In this document: in pieces, positions 43,449-52,923 of the stretch
Numbering within the stretch: the first letter of the stretch is position 1
Layout of the letters: every line of letters begins with the position of its first letter
Source of the DNA: Mucinivorans hirudinis
Lineage (GTDB): Bacteria > Bacteroidota > Bacteroidia > Bacteroidales > Rikenellaceae
NCBI GenBank assembly: GCA_000723505.1
Contig: HG934468.1
Span: forward strand, 2,202,798 to 2,266,797
DNA: 64,000 bases
Reading direction: 5' to 3'
Notes under the pieces: generated by a model
Told to the model about the DNA's origin: nothing
Database searches by the model: none
What the model saw: only the letters and a program-made list of their open reading frames with translations
Position numbers and translations under genes: made by a program

Positions 43449-43524
43449 GTGGAAAATGAAAAGTGAAAAATGAGTAATTATTTTACGCTTCATACTTCTA
43501 ACTTCTAAAAAAAAAGAAAATAAG
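43449..43524. other. Short low-complexity spacer with heptad-like repeats
   Basis: The left half reads AAATGAA/AAGTGAA/AAATGAG units and the right half AAGTATGAAG-like units on the other strand, reminiscent of the TGTGATW elements but much weaker. Confidence 0.35.
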
Positions 43525-44718
43525 ATGAAAAATATCTGTCTATATTTCCAGGTGCACCAACCGTATCGTCTGAAAAGGTATCACTTTTTCGATATGGGGC
43601 GCGACCATTTCTATTTTGATGACTACCTTAATCGCCTTGTGATGCAGCGCGTTGCAAACGACTCATATCTGCCGATGAACGATTTGCTACTCCGTCTGAT
43701 TGAAGAGACGGACGGCAAGGTGCGCGTGGCATTCTCAATCACGGGAACAGCCATCGAGCAGTTTCGCGAATATGCACCACAAGTTCTCGAAAGCTTTCAA
43801 CGACTGGCAGCAACCGGCAGCGTGGAGTTCCTTTCGGAGACTTATTCGCACTCGCTCAGCTCCCTCAAGAATGTGGACGAGTTTAAGCATCAGGTGAAAA
43901 TTCACCGCGAGTTGATACAAGAACTCTTCGGACAAACCCCTACTGTATTTCGCAATACGGAGTTGATTTATAGTGACCATATCGGCGAGTTGGTTCGCGA
44001 AATGGGTTACAAATGTATGCTTACCGAAGGGTCTAAAAATGTTCTTGGATGGAAATCGCCTAATTATGTTTATGCCAATCCATTGGTTCAGGATTTGAAG
44101 TTGCTGCTTCGTAACTATAAATTGAGTGACGACATCGCCTTTCGTTTCCCGAATAAGGGTTGGTCGGAGTACCCGCTCACCGCAGAGAAGTATTACCATT
44201 GGCTCAGCCACGAAAAGGGTGAGGTGGTGAATCTCTTTATGGATTACGAGACCTTTGGTGAGCACGTCAAAGCAGACAGTGGCATCTTTACCTTTATGGC
44301 TGATTTGTTGCGACGCATCGCCTATTCAGATAATCTTAAATTACAGACTCCTTCGCAGATTGCCTGTGAATTACAGTCAGTTACGCTGCTTCATACACCA
44401 TATCCTATTTCGTGGGCGGACGAGGAGCGCGACCTGACGGCGTGGCTCGGTAACGAGTTGCAGGATGAGGCTTTCAGTAAATTGTACTCTATTACCAAAC
44501 TGGTGGAAGAGGCGAAAGATAGCGAAATCACCAGTCGGTGGAACGCCCTTCAAGCATCAGACCACTTCTATTATATGTGTACCAAATGGTTCTCGGATGG
44601 CGATGTTCACGGCTATTTCAATCCATATGACTCTCCCTATGAGGCGTTTATGAATTATATGAATGTATATGCTGATTTTAAGCGCGAGGTTGAAATCAAA
44701 ATTTCTGTCGGTAAGTAG
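43525..44718 (+). CDS. GH57 alpha-amylase / glucanotransferase
   Basis: 397 residues. GH57 regions are visible: CLYFQVHQPYRLKRY (His), FRNTELIYSD (nucleophile Glu), VNLFMDYETFGEH (acid Asp). It hydrolyses or rearranges alpha-1,4 glucan; no signal peptide, so cytosolic. It completes the glycogen operon (debranching, synthase, GH57), an arrangement known in Bacteroidota. Confidence 0.92.
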   Translation: MKNICLYFQVHQPYRLKRYHFFDMGRDHFYFDDYLNRLVMQRVANDSYLPMNDLLLRLIEETDGKVRVAFSITGTAIEQFREYAPQVLESFQRLAATGSVEFLSETYSHSLSSLKNVDEFKHQVKIHRELIQELFGQTPTVFRNTELIYSDHIGELVREMGYKCMLTEGSKNVLGWKSPNYVYANPLVQDLKLLLRNYKLSDDIAFRFPNKGWSEYPLTAEKYYHWLSHEKGEVVNLFMDYETFGEHVKADSGIFTFMADLLRRIAYSDNLKLQTPSQIACELQSVTLLHTPYPISWADEERDLTAWLGNELQDEAFSKLYSITKLVEEAKDSEITSRWNALQASDHFYYMCTKWFSDGDVHGYFNPYDSPYEAFMNYMNVYADFKREVEIKISVGK

Positions 44719-44723
44719 CACCC

Positions 44724-45377
44724 TCACCACTCCTTTTCTGCACCTAGTGTTGTGGCATAGTTGCAATATTGGATGATGCCGCACTCGGCGCACTTTGGTT
44801 TTCGTGCCGTACAGGTGTAGCGCCCGTGAAGGATGAGCCAGTGATGGGCTGTGGAGAGCAATTTCTTTGGGAAATACTTCGATAAAACCTGCTCTGTTTG
44901 GAGCGGGTTTTTTGAGTTTTCGGTCAATCCTATTCGGTTCGCCACGCGGAAAACGTGTGTGTCTACGGCTATGGCATCTGCGCCGAAACATATCGAAGCT
45001 ATCACGTTAGCACTTTTTCTGCCTACCCCGCGCAAACTCTCCAACTGTTCGATGCTCTCGGGCACTTTGCCCCCATAGTTGCCGACGATTTTGCGAGCCG
45101 CCAATAGCAGGTTTTCCGCTTTGTTGTTGGGGAAATTTATCGATTTTATGAGGTCGAAAATTTCTTCCTTCGTAGAGTCAGCCATATGCGTTGGGGTGGG
45201 GTAGCGTCTGAATAGCGCCGGTGTTACCATATTGACTCTCTTGTCGGTACATTGCGCCGAGAGCACAACGGCGAGCAGCAACTGCCAGCTACTTTCGAAT
45301 TCGAGTTCCGATTTGGGGTTGGGCATTACCTCGCTAAAGTAGTCGATGACGCCATTATATCGTTGTTGAATTGTCAT
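44724..45377 (-). CDS. nth: Endonuclease III
   Basis: 217 residues from MTIQQRYNGVIDYF. Helix-hairpin-helix LRGVGRKSANVIAS with catalytic Lys, catalytic Asp in AVDTHVFRVANR, and a C-terminal [4Fe-4S] loop C-x6-C-x2-C-x5-C. It excises oxidised pyrimidines and cuts at AP sites. An upstream ATG (45419) lies beyond the -7 box TAGCTTTG (45396..45403), so this start is chosen. Convergent with the GH57 gene, 5 nt apart. Confidence 0.95.
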   Translation of the reverse strand: MTIQQRYNGVIDYFSEVMPNPKSELEFESSWQLLLAVVLSAQCTDKRVNMVTPALFRRYPTPTHMADSTKEEIFDLIKSINFPNNKAENLLLAARKIVGNYGGKVPESIEQLESLRGVGRKSANVIASICFGADAIAVDTHVFRVANRIGLTENSKNPLQTEQVLSKYFPKKLLSTAHHWLILHGRYTCTARKPKCAECGIIQYCNYATTLGAEKEW

Positions 45378-45462
45378 TTGGCGGTATTTTGCGTACAAAG
45401 CTAAGGATTTTGATGTCAAACTCCAAATAGGGAATTTTTTTTGTCGTGTCGAAAAAGTTCAC

Positions 45463-45470
45463 TACTTTTG
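45463..45470 (+). promoter_or_regulatory. Complete promoter of the PfkB kinase operon
   Basis: TACTTTTG with a TTTG box ending at 45443, a 19 nt spacer, the best Bacteroidota promoter in the window; ATG ~50 nt downstream. Confidence 0.65.
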
Positions 45471-45518
45471 TGGGTAGCTGCCGTGGGCGGCGGTGTACTA
45501 TAAAAAAAACGGAGATAT

Positions 45519-46478
45519 ATGAAGATAACGGGAGTTGGGAATGCCCTCGTGGATGTTATTGTGAACATTCCTTCGCAAGAGTTGCTTGATAGATTGGCAC
45601 TACCCCTTGGCTCTATGACCCTCATAGATTTGGAGACGCACGATGCCATAATGGCTGAAATATCATCATTGACAAAACATTACTCCACAGGAGGTTCGGC
45701 AGCAAACAGTATGAACGGTCTGGCGAAACTTGGTTGCAAGCCTTATTTTATCGGTAAGGTTGCAAGGGACGAGGCGGGCGTTTTTTTTGCACAGGATCAG
45801 GTTGATAGCGGTATTGAGGAGCGTCTTATCCGCACGGATGATTTACCTACCGGAAAGTGCATATCATTGGTGCTCCCTTGTGGCGAGCGGACGATGGCAA
45901 CTTACCTTGGAGCGGCTTGTACGATGCTGGAGCAGGAGGTTGAGATACCCGAGTGCGACTTAGTATATATTGAGGGTTATCTGCTCCAAAGTCACCATCT
46001 TATCGGGGGGATTATGACGAAAGCCAAAGCTGCCGGTGCTAAGGTTGCCTTGGACTTGGCAAGTTATAATGTGGTTGAGGAGAATCTAGATAAGTTGAAT
46101 GAACTGATTGATAAATATGTAGATATACTCTTTGCCAACGAACAAGAGGCGCAGATTTTCTCGGGGGGGCTACCTGCTGAGCAGGCACTCGAGATGATGG
46201 CAGGTAGGTGTTCCACGGCGATTGTTAAGGTTGGTGCGCGTGGAGCTTTAATCGCAAGAGGGACAGAGCGTTGTCACGTGAATATAGTTGATGCAGATGT
46301 TCGCGATAAGACGGGAGCCGGTGATATGTTCGCTGCCGGATTTCTTTATGGAATGAGCAGAAATTTAGATTTGAAAAGCAGCGGAGACATTGGCTCGCTG
46401 CTCTCGGGAAGGGTAATTGAGGTGGCGGGAGCAAAGATTCCGCAAGATAAATGGGAAGAAATATTAAAGAAGTTATGA
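45519..46478 (+). CDS. PfkB-family sugar/adenosine kinase
   Basis: 319 residues. GGSAANSMNGLAKLG near the start, and the PfkB signature DKTGAGDMFAAGFLYG with catalytic Asp near the end; YIEGYLLQS between. It phosphorylates adenosine or a sugar; the adenosine-kinase-like group is the closest by feel. First gene of a three-gene run with DUF4290 and PHP, overlapping by ATGA. Confidence 0.88.
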   Translation: MKITGVGNALVDVIVNIPSQELLDRLALPLGSMTLIDLETHDAIMAEISSLTKHYSTGGSAANSMNGLAKLGCKPYFIGKVARDEAGVFFAQDQVDSGIEERLIRTDDLPTGKCISLVLPCGERTMATYLGAACTMLEQEVEIPECDLVYIEGYLLQSHHLIGGIMTKAKAAGAKVALDLASYNVVEENLDKLNELIDKYVDILFANEQEAQIFSGGLPAEQALEMMAGRCSTAIVKVGARGALIARGTERCHVNIVDADVRDKTGAGDMFAAGFLYGMSRNLDLKSSGDIGSLLSGRVIEVAGAKIPQDKWEEILKKL

Positions 46479-47092
46479 AGCCTATAAAGACACGCCTGCT
46501 ACTGCCGGAGTACGGCAGAAATGTGCAGAAGATGGTTAGATACCTCAAAACAATAGAAGATAGGGAGTTGCGCAACGCGCAGGCGCGCGTGGTTGTTGCG
46601 GTTATGGGCAATGTTTATCCATATAGGCGTGATAGTGAGGAGTTTCGTCATATGTTGTGGGACCATCTTTTTATGATTGCCGACTTCGATATTGACGTGG
46701 ATGCGCCCTATCCCCAGCCAACGCCTGAGATGTTTCAACCTCGTCCGGAGCGCGTCTCCTATTCGCAACATCCTATTTCCCAGCGCCATTATGGAGATAA
46801 CTGGCGACGAATGGTGCAAAACATCGTCAAGAGCAATGCGGGCGATGAGCAAAAGGAGAGGGTCATTGCAAACATAGCCTCCATCATCAGGCAGCAATCA
46901 TATAACTTTAACAAGGAGTATCCGTCTAATGAGGTTATTGTTAATGATTTGCAGCAGGCTTGCGGCGAGGACTTCACCATCGACCCTGCAATGCTTTCGG
47001 GCACCAAAGTCGAAGTTAGACCCTACAAGAGCCCCAATAATCGAAATAATAACAAGCTGAAAAACAGAGCTAAAAAACTAAAAAAGCAATGA
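46475..47092 (+). CDS. DUF4290 protein
   Basis: 205 residues from the ATG overlapping the kinase stop (ATGA). LLLPEYGRNVQKMV opens the conserved Bacteroidota DUF4290 family; RRDSEEFRHMLWDHLFMI follows. The last ~30 residues are Asn/Lys-rich and basic, suggesting nucleic acid or ribosome contact (inference). Function unknown. Confidence 0.85.
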   Translation: MKPIKTRLLLPEYGRNVQKMVRYLKTIEDRELRNAQARVVVAVMGNVYPYRRDSEEFRHMLWDHLFMIADFDIDVDAPYPQPTPEMFQPRPERVSYSQHPISQRHYGDNWRRMVQNIVKSNAGDEQKERVIANIASIIRQQSYNFNKEYPSNEVIVNDLQQACGEDFTIDPAMLSGTKVEVRPYKSPNNRNNNKLKNRAKKLKKQ

Positions 47093-48153
47093 AAACCCTA
47101 CTGACGGTTGCAGCATTTTTTGTGGTGAGTGCAGCCTCTGCTCAGAGCGTCAACCGCATTTCGAGCGCCCATAAACTTGTGAGGAACAATACTCGTGCCG
47201 AGATTATCATTCCTGATATTGCAGGTTACCAGTCTCTTAAGGGTGATTTTCACCTGCATACAATCTTTTCCGACGGCTCAGTGATGCCTGCCGACCGAGT
47301 TGCGGAGGCTTGGACTAACGGATTGGATGTGATTGCCATAACAGACCACATTGAGTACCGTCCCAACAAAGATTTCGTTCTCGGAGACCATAATCGCTCC
47401 TATGAGATGGCGAAAAAGAGTGCCCAAGATATGGGCATACTGCTTGTCAAGGCATCCGAGCTGACCACCGACAAACCTAAGGGAGGACATATAAATGCAT
47501 TGTTTGTAACAGATTCCAATCCATTGGAGCGCGCAAAGGATAGTCCGGATTTGACAACGGCGGTGGACGAAGCTGTGCGTCAGGGTGCGTATCTGCTTTG
47601 GAATCACCCCGGTTGGGCTATTGATAGCTGCATTATGTTCCCACTGAACGAGAAGTGGATTAAGGAGGGTAAGATCAAGGGTGTGGAGGTATTCAACGAG
47701 ACTGATTACTATCCGCGTGCTGCCACGTGGGTTAAGGAGATGAAAATCACGCCTTTTGCGAATACCGATGCTCACGGAATGAAGTCTGACTTCTATCGTG
47801 CCGATGTTTATCCGCCCTTCAATATTGTGCTTGCGAGGGAGCGTACTTTGGAGGGGGTTCGAGAGGCTATGTTTGCGGGACGAGTAATTGCAGTCTTTGA
47901 TGGTCAGGCTGTTGCCACGCCCGAACTGCTCAAAGCACTTTTCGAGGCTTGTGTTGAGTTCAAACATATTACGGGCGATAACTACGAGGTAACAAACATC
48001 TCCGATATACCCTTTGATATTAGCAGTAAGCAACTTAGCTGCAAATTAATGCCCCGCACTACAATGAGATTCAAGGCGAAGGGAAGTTTTGCGGCAGAGA
48101 TTACCAACCTCCATATTGACGAAAATAGCAATCTTCAGGTTACTATTTTATAA
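47089..48153 (+). CDS. Secreted PHP-domain phosphoesterase-like protein
   Basis: 354 residues with signal peptide MKTLLTVAAFFVVSAASAQ. PHP motifs: GDFHLHTIFSDG, AITDHIEY, LVKASELTTDKPKGGHINAL, NHPGW and TDAHG. This metal-binding set fits an active phosphoesterase. Exported PHP proteins may act on periplasmic phosphodiesters. Overlaps the DUF4290 gene by 4 nt. Confidence 0.88.
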   Translation: MKTLLTVAAFFVVSAASAQSVNRISSAHKLVRNNTRAEIIIPDIAGYQSLKGDFHLHTIFSDGSVMPADRVAEAWTNGLDVIAITDHIEYRPNKDFVLGDHNRSYEMAKKSAQDMGILLVKASELTTDKPKGGHINALFVTDSNPLERAKDSPDLTTAVDEAVRQGAYLLWNHPGWAIDSCIMFPLNEKWIKEGKIKGVEVFNETDYYPRAATWVKEMKITPFANTDAHGMKSDFYRADVYPPFNIVLARERTLEGVREAMFAGRVIAVFDGQAVATPELLKALFEACVEFKHITGDNYEVTNISDIPFDISSKQLSCKLMPRTTMRFKAKGSFAAEITNLHIDENSNLQVTIL

Positions 48154-48398
48154 ATCAACACCATAATTAATTAATTGATAATAAGATTGATGCTTCTGAG
48201 AGGGGGTGCTAGATAGCGAGGTCAGGAGTCTGTGCAGAGATGGGACTCTGAATTTCAAATTTGTGCACTCGCTTTTCTGTCGAATAGTCCGTCCCGCACT
48301 TTTACGGGTACACTACCAAGATGCAACGGATTATTGATAATCTCATTGTTCGATTTTTCTCACTGCTGCCAACTATGGCAGCAGTGATTTTTTTGCGA
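48154..48398 (+). ncRNA. Candidate structured small RNA or long 3' UTR
   Basis: A 245 nt gene-free stretch ending in a strong terminator. It can form nested stems AGCGAG/CTCGCT, GAGTC/GACTC and CCCG/CGGG. No TAnnTTTG promoter is evident at its 5' end, so it may be processed from the operon mRNA. It does not show the SRP loop GGAAGC..CAGCC; a 6S-like RNA is possible but cannot be shown here. Confidence 0.35.
48361..48394 (+). terminator. Rho-independent terminator
   Basis: CACTGCTGCCA / TGGCAGCAGTG perfect 11 bp stem with a 4 nt loop, followed by A and seven T. Confidence 0.88.
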
Positions 48399-48444
48399 CC
48401 CATTGAAGGGGATTTCTAATAACCAGAGTTCGGGATAATTTTTG

Positions 48445-48452
48445 TAACTTTG
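48445..48452 (+). promoter_or_regulatory. -7 box of the GH73-LysM gene
   Basis: TAACTTTG only 5 nt before the ATG; predicted leaderless mRNA. Confidence 0.55.
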
Positions 48453-48457
48453 CAAGT

Positions 48458-49342
48458 ATGAAACTCTATTTTTGTATGCTTTTTTTCGGTGTCTCGCTCG
48501 CCCTTGCTCAGAGGAGGGAACAGACTCTGATTTATATCGAAAATTTTGGTGCTATCGCCGTATCTAATATGCAGTTATATAAGATACCGGCGAGCATAAA
48601 ACTTGCTCAAGGGATAGTTGAGTCGGGTAGTGGTATGAGTAGGTTGGCGCGCGAGGCAAATAACCATTTCGGCATTAAGTGTAAGGCAGATTGGCGTGGC
48701 GAGAAGATATATCACGATGATGACCAAGAGGCAGAGTGCTTTCGCAAATACGACTCAGCGGAAGAGTCCTATCGCGACCACTCACTTTTTTTGACTGCGT
48801 CGCCAAGGTATTCTTCTCTTTTTGAGTTAGATATAACCGACTATCGCGGATGGGCTAATGGGCTGAAGAGGGCAGGCTATGCAACAAATCCGCTCTATGC
48901 CCAGATGCTGATTAAGACTATCGAAGATTATGAGTTATATCGTTTCGACCGTGCCTCTCCCCAAAACGATTTACCACCTCCGTCTGAGCCGAAAGTCTCT
49001 GCCTCCGCCTCAAGGTACGGTAAAAACAATGGGGTTAAGTACGTGGTTGTCGGCGCGGGCGAGAGTATGGAGCAAATTGCCGAGAGTGAGGGCTTGACGC
49101 TTGATAAATTGCTAGCATACAATGATCTATCCGCACCGGTTGCTGCCGCCCAAGGTGAGGCGTTGTACATTGAGGCTAAGCTTTACCGCTCGCTGACCAC
49201 AAAAAAGCACAGAGTGGCTAAGGGTGAAACACTACACTCTATTTCGCAAAAATATGGCATCGCACTTGATGCTCTGTTGGGAATGAATCCGCGGCTGAGA
49301 AGCGAGCCTCTTAGGGTAGGTATGAGATTGAAATTAAAGTGA
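48458..49342 (+). CDS. GH73 glucosaminidase with two LysM repeats
   Basis: 294 residues; signal MKLYFCMLFFGVSLALAQ. The GH73 N-acetylglucosaminidase domain (residues ~25-165: IKLAQGIVESGSGMSRLA with the catalytic Glu, NNHFGIKCKADW, YDSAEESYRDHSLFL) is followed by two LysM-type modules (GESMEQIAESEGLTLDKLLA; KGETLHSISQKYGIALDAL). Peptidoglycan remodelling in the envelope. Confidence 0.92.
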   Translation: MKLYFCMLFFGVSLALAQRREQTLIYIENFGAIAVSNMQLYKIPASIKLAQGIVESGSGMSRLAREANNHFGIKCKADWRGEKIYHDDDQEAECFRKYDSAEESYRDHSLFLTASPRYSSLFELDITDYRGWANGLKRAGYATNPLYAQMLIKTIEDYELYRFDRASPQNDLPPPSEPKVSASASRYGKNNGVKYVVVGAGESMEQIAESEGLTLDKLLAYNDLSAPVAAAQGEALYIEAKLYRSLTTKKHRVAKGETLHSISQKYGIALDALLGMNPRLRSEPLRVGMRLKLK

Positions 49343-49352
49343 TTAATCGGTT

Positions 49353-49859
49353 CTAGAGCACTGAAAACGACAGTTGCCTAAAACGAGTGAATAGTTCAGG
49401 CGAGATTGCGACGGGATAGCTCATCACTACAAGGGGGTGAGGCTTGTGCGGCTTTGAGTATGAAGGGTGGATATGTTCGTAGGGGTTGCTCAGGAAGCCG
49501 TGGCGGAGGTAGAATGTTTCGCGGCGGGCGGCGATTTCGGTTGTCGGAGGCTCTATCTCCAGTATAATAACCGACTTCGGAAATAGCGCTTTTAGCTCCT
49601 CGATGGCTTTGCCGCCAAATCCTCCACCCCGCCACTGAGGTGTGGTTGCCAAGTGCTCTGCGAAAATTAGTTCGTCCCACTGCCAACAGTAGAGCAAACC
49701 TATGAACTCCCCATCTTCGACGATATGGAAGGGTAGGAAGTTGATGTTGTTGAGGGTGTGCAGATGGCGTTCGGCGGTGCGACGTTCCCACTCGGGGAAA
49801 GCGGCGGTGTAGAGTTCCATTGCTTGCGCGTGTGGTTCACGAAATAGTACTAGTTCCAT
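49353..49859 (-). CDS. GNAT family N-acetyltransferase
   Basis: 168 residues from MELVLFREPHAQAMEL; 24 upstream codons are open but unlike the family. Acetyl-CoA binding loop in WRGGGFGGKAIEELKA (Q/RxxGxG/A). Substrate unknown. Divergent from the lipid kinase gene. Confidence 0.85.
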   Translation of the reverse strand: MELVLFREPHAQAMELYTAAFPEWERRTAERHLHTLNNINFLPFHIVEDGEFIGLLYCWQWDELIFAEHLATTPQWRGGGFGGKAIEELKALFPKSVIILEIEPPTTEIAARRETFYLRHGFLSNPYEHIHPSYSKPHKPHPLVVMSYPVAISPELFTRFRQLSFSVL

Positions 49860-49936
49860 ATCAAAGCGAAAGATTATTTGGTAAACATTGTATAGCCTTA
49901 TAAACGTGTTTGCATTAAAATTCTTATACAAAAAAG

Positions 49937-50821
49937 ATGAAAAGAGCCATATTTGTCTACAACCCCGTTTCCGGAGAGGGTGAAATTGATGCCCGCATAG
50001 ATCAAATCACGGACATCTATCAGCGGCACAACTATATAGTAACTTTGCTTAGGATTGCTCGTCACACCGGTTTGAGTCCGCTCACAGATATGATTGCACG
50101 ACTCGAGCCTGCCCATATTCTCATTGCCGGTGGCGACGGAACGGTCAATCGTTTGGTTAATTTCTTGGTAAATAATCATATAAAGACACCAGTTGCAGTT
50201 CTGCCCACAGGTACAGCCAACGACTTTGCCACAATGTTGGGAATAGGCAGTGACCCGATTGGGGCTCTCAAATCGCTACTGGCAGGTAAGGAGTTATCGG
50301 TAGATTTGGGGCGTGTCGGTGACAGATACTTTGTCAATGTGCTCAGTTGCGGATTGATGTGCGACATATCTCAACGCACCTCCACGGTTCTGAAAAACAC
50401 CTTTGGCAGGGTGGCTTACTACTTCAGCAGCATCACTGAGTTGCCCAATTTCCGCAAAATGAATATTACGGTGGAATCAGCCGAACTCACCTATCGCGGA
50501 GCCTGTCTTATGGTACTCATTTTCAACGGACGTTCAGCCGGAAATTTCACTCTTGCAAGGGGTGCAAATCTTACCGATGGTCTCTTGGATGTGTTGATTA
50601 TCAAGGGTGAAAACATTGTAAACACAATCGGGATGCTCTTCCACTTTTTGCTTCAGCGAAAGGGTAGCTATCCCGATGATGTGGTATATTTTCGTACCAA
50701 CCGCCTGCTCGTTACGCTCGAAGGAGAGAACGTAGCCACAGACGTTGACGGCGAACAAGGTGGCGAATTCCCGCTTGATGTAGAGTGTTTGCCGGGTGCG
50801 TTAAGAGTTTTAGTGCCTTAG
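49937..50821 (+). CDS. YegS/diacylglycerol-kinase-like lipid kinase
   Basis: 294 residues. Begins KRAIFVYNPVSGEGEI, has the catalytic GGDGTVNRLVNFL loop and PTGTANDFATMLG, as in the DAGK/LCB5/YegS group. Phosphorylates diacylglycerol or a sphingoid base on the inner membrane; Bacteroidales make sphingolipids, so either is possible. Confidence 0.9.
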   Translation: MKRAIFVYNPVSGEGEIDARIDQITDIYQRHNYIVTLLRIARHTGLSPLTDMIARLEPAHILIAGGDGTVNRLVNFLVNNHIKTPVAVLPTGTANDFATMLGIGSDPIGALKSLLAGKELSVDLGRVGDRYFVNVLSCGLMCDISQRTSTVLKNTFGRVAYYFSSITELPNFRKMNITVESAELTYRGACLMVLIFNGRSAGNFTLARGANLTDGLLDVLIIKGENIVNTIGMLFHFLLQRKGSYPDDVVYFRTNRLLVTLEGENVATDVDGEQGGEFPLDVECLPGALRVLVP

Positions 50822-50824
50822 TGT

Positions 50825-52882
50825 CTACTTAGTTATGACTCCAAACTCAGCAATAGAAGCGCGCTCACCACTGCCCTGAGCCAGCGCCTTTGCCACAAAT
50901 TTCAGTTGAGAACTGCTCACGGGAGCGTCAAACATTATGGTCTGTTCAATGGGGTTAGCCTTGATGTTGGAGAACTCGCCTTGAGCAACTCGTTTGCCAT
51001 TAGCCCATATCTCGTAGTGGGTAATCACGCCGCCTCCCCAGCGGCTTTGATTTGGTAGGTAGCTGAATCCGACAAGGTCGTATTCGCCACCAAGATCTAT
51101 GGTCACCTCACTCTTTCCCTTGGGTAACTCGTAACTGGTCATTGTGTTGCCGTCGAACATTTTGGCAGACCCCTCAGCACCCTTCACCGAAAAGGCAGAG
51201 GCAAGAATGTCGAAATTTTTCACTGCCGTCGAACTCACACGCTCACGAGCGGCAGGGTCTTGGGCTAGAGCCTTTACAGTCCCTTTGCCATTGAGGGCAA
51301 ACTCGGCGGTGTAAGGTGTTGAATTGATTGTCGGTTCGCTGCCGTCCGTGGTGTAGTAGAGGTTCGCTGTCTCGTCTGCCCCCTTTATTGATACTTTGCC
51401 ATTGGCATCTCTGGTGATTGTAGGCTCTACCAACAGTGCCGGCGCGCAAAATGCCTCTATATTGTTGATTGCCAATGCGCCGCGGGCATCCAAGAAATTG
51501 ACGCGAATTCTCTCGGCAGTAACGTTTTTGAAGCGAATTATGCGCTTATATCCAATCGTAGACATAGTGTCCGTCGTTGGCACGGCTCTCCATTCGCCAT
51601 TGGCGAAGTAATCAACAGAGAATGCCTTGACACGTTGTCCCAGTGGTATATATTCCTGTAGAAGGATACGGTTGAGCTCCGTTGGTTTTTTGAAAGTGAA
51701 GTTGAGTTCACCCTTCACCACCCCCTCTTGTGTAGCCCAGTAGCTATCCCAGTTGTCATCATTTACTTTTGTTGCCTTGAAGTTGCCACCGCGCGAATTG
51801 CTCGCTTCGACCTTGGCATCTTTTAGCAGATTGGTTTTAAGTTGTTCGTCTATTGTTTTGCGCCATTCGATAATCCGAGCCGAGTCGGCAGCAGGAATTG
51901 TCCCGCGCAGGGATACCGTGAAGTTAAGCAACAGGTTGGCATTGCGTCCAACACTCTGGTAATAGATGTCTATGAGTTTGGATAGTGATTTGAGTTGGTG
52001 GTCTTCGCGTTCGTGGTAGAACCATCCGGGACGTATCGACACATCAACCTCGCCCGGCAACCAATCCCTTCCCTCCTCCATACCCCACTGCAACTGTTTA
52101 GATTCGCCCAAACCGTTTGTCCACATCGCCCAATTGGTCTCTCCAGCCCAGCCGCTTTCATTTCCTATCCAGCGAATTGTGGGGCTTGTGCCGCCGAAAA
52201 TCATTGCATCGGGGAAACGTTCGTGTATTATATCTCCGCACTTTTCGTATTGATAGTACTCCCCAGGGTTGATATTGCGCCTCTCACGCGCACCGCCGTA
52301 GTAGCCATCGCCGCCGTTAGCCCCGTCAAACCAATACTCAAACAGTTCCGTGCCATCGTTGCAGTATTGGTTAATGAGTTCATCGATTTGATTTCTGAAG
52401 TATGTCACGTACTCCTCTTTTCCATATTGGGCGTGGTTTCTGTCCCACGGCGAGAGGTACAATCCGACCTTAAGTCCGTGTTTCTTGCACGCCTCTATCA
52501 TCTCGCGCACCATATCGCCCTTTCCATCTTTCCACGGGGCATTCTTTACGCTATAATCCGTATATTTGGATTGCCATAGGCAAAATCCGTCGTGATGCTT
52601 GGCTGTGATGATGATGCCCTTCAATCCTGCGGCTTTGACCGTTCTAATCCACTGTTCCACATCTAGGTGGGTTGGATTGAAAGTGGCTGCCGGAGTGTCG
52701 CCAAATCCCCACTCCAAGTCGTTAAAAGTGTTGAGTCCGAAGTGGACAAAGGCATACTGCTCCATCTTTTGCCACGCCACTTGGGCGGGCGTGGGGATGG
52801 GGTAGATTGGTGCAGGAGCTTTCACCTGTGCATAACTTTGAATGGCGAAAGCTGCCGCCATCGGTAGTAGAAATCGTTTCAT
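50825..52882 (-). CDS. GH29 alpha-L-fucosidase with C-terminal carbohydrate-binding domains
   Basis: 685 residues; signal MKRFLLPMAAAFAIQSYAQ. Catalytic GH29 domain ~25-350: FVHFGLNTF, HHDGFCLW (96-103), GLYLSPWDRN, nucleophile Asp186 in YWFDGANGG. Then a discoidin-like part (WDSYWATQEG), a chitobiase-like segment (LYYTTDGSEPTINSTP) and a second F5/8-type end. It releases fucose from host or plant glycans in the periplasm or at the surface. Confidence 0.93.
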   Translation of the reverse strand: MKRFLLPMAAAFAIQSYAQVKAPAPIYPIPTPAQVAWQKMEQYAFVHFGLNTFNDLEWGFGDTPAATFNPTHLDVEQWIRTVKAAGLKGIIITAKHHDGFCLWQSKYTDYSVKNAPWKDGKGDMVREMIEACKKHGLKVGLYLSPWDRNHAQYGKEEYVTYFRNQIDELINQYCNDGTELFEYWFDGANGGDGYYGGARERRNINPGEYYQYEKCGDIIHERFPDAMIFGGTSPTIRWIGNESGWAGETNWAMWTNGLGESKQLQWGMEEGRDWLPGEVDVSIRPGWFYHEREDHQLKSLSKLIDIYYQSVGRNANLLLNFTVSLRGTIPAADSARIIEWRKTIDEQLKTNLLKDAKVEASNSRGGNFKATKVNDDNWDSYWATQEGVVKGELNFTFKKPTELNRILLQEYIPLGQRVKAFSVDYFANGEWRAVPTTDTMSTIGYKRIIRFKNVTAERIRVNFLDARGALAINNIEAFCAPALLVEPTITRDANGKVSIKGADETANLYYTTDGSEPTINSTPYTAEFALNGKGTVKALAQDPAARERVSSTAVKNFDILASAFSVKGAEGSAKMFDGNTMTSYELPKGKSEVTIDLGGEYDLVGFSYLPNQSRWGGGVITHYEIWANGKRVAQGEFSNIKANPIEQTIMFDAPVSSSQLKFVAKALAQGSGERASIAEFGVITK

Positions 52883-52923
52883 TTTTATGGTTTATAGTTC
52901 TATTGGGCGTGATTATATGTTCT

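Noticed and set aside
48154-48398. SRP RNA
   Set aside because: A GGTCAGG string is present but the conserved apical loop that should follow it is missing.
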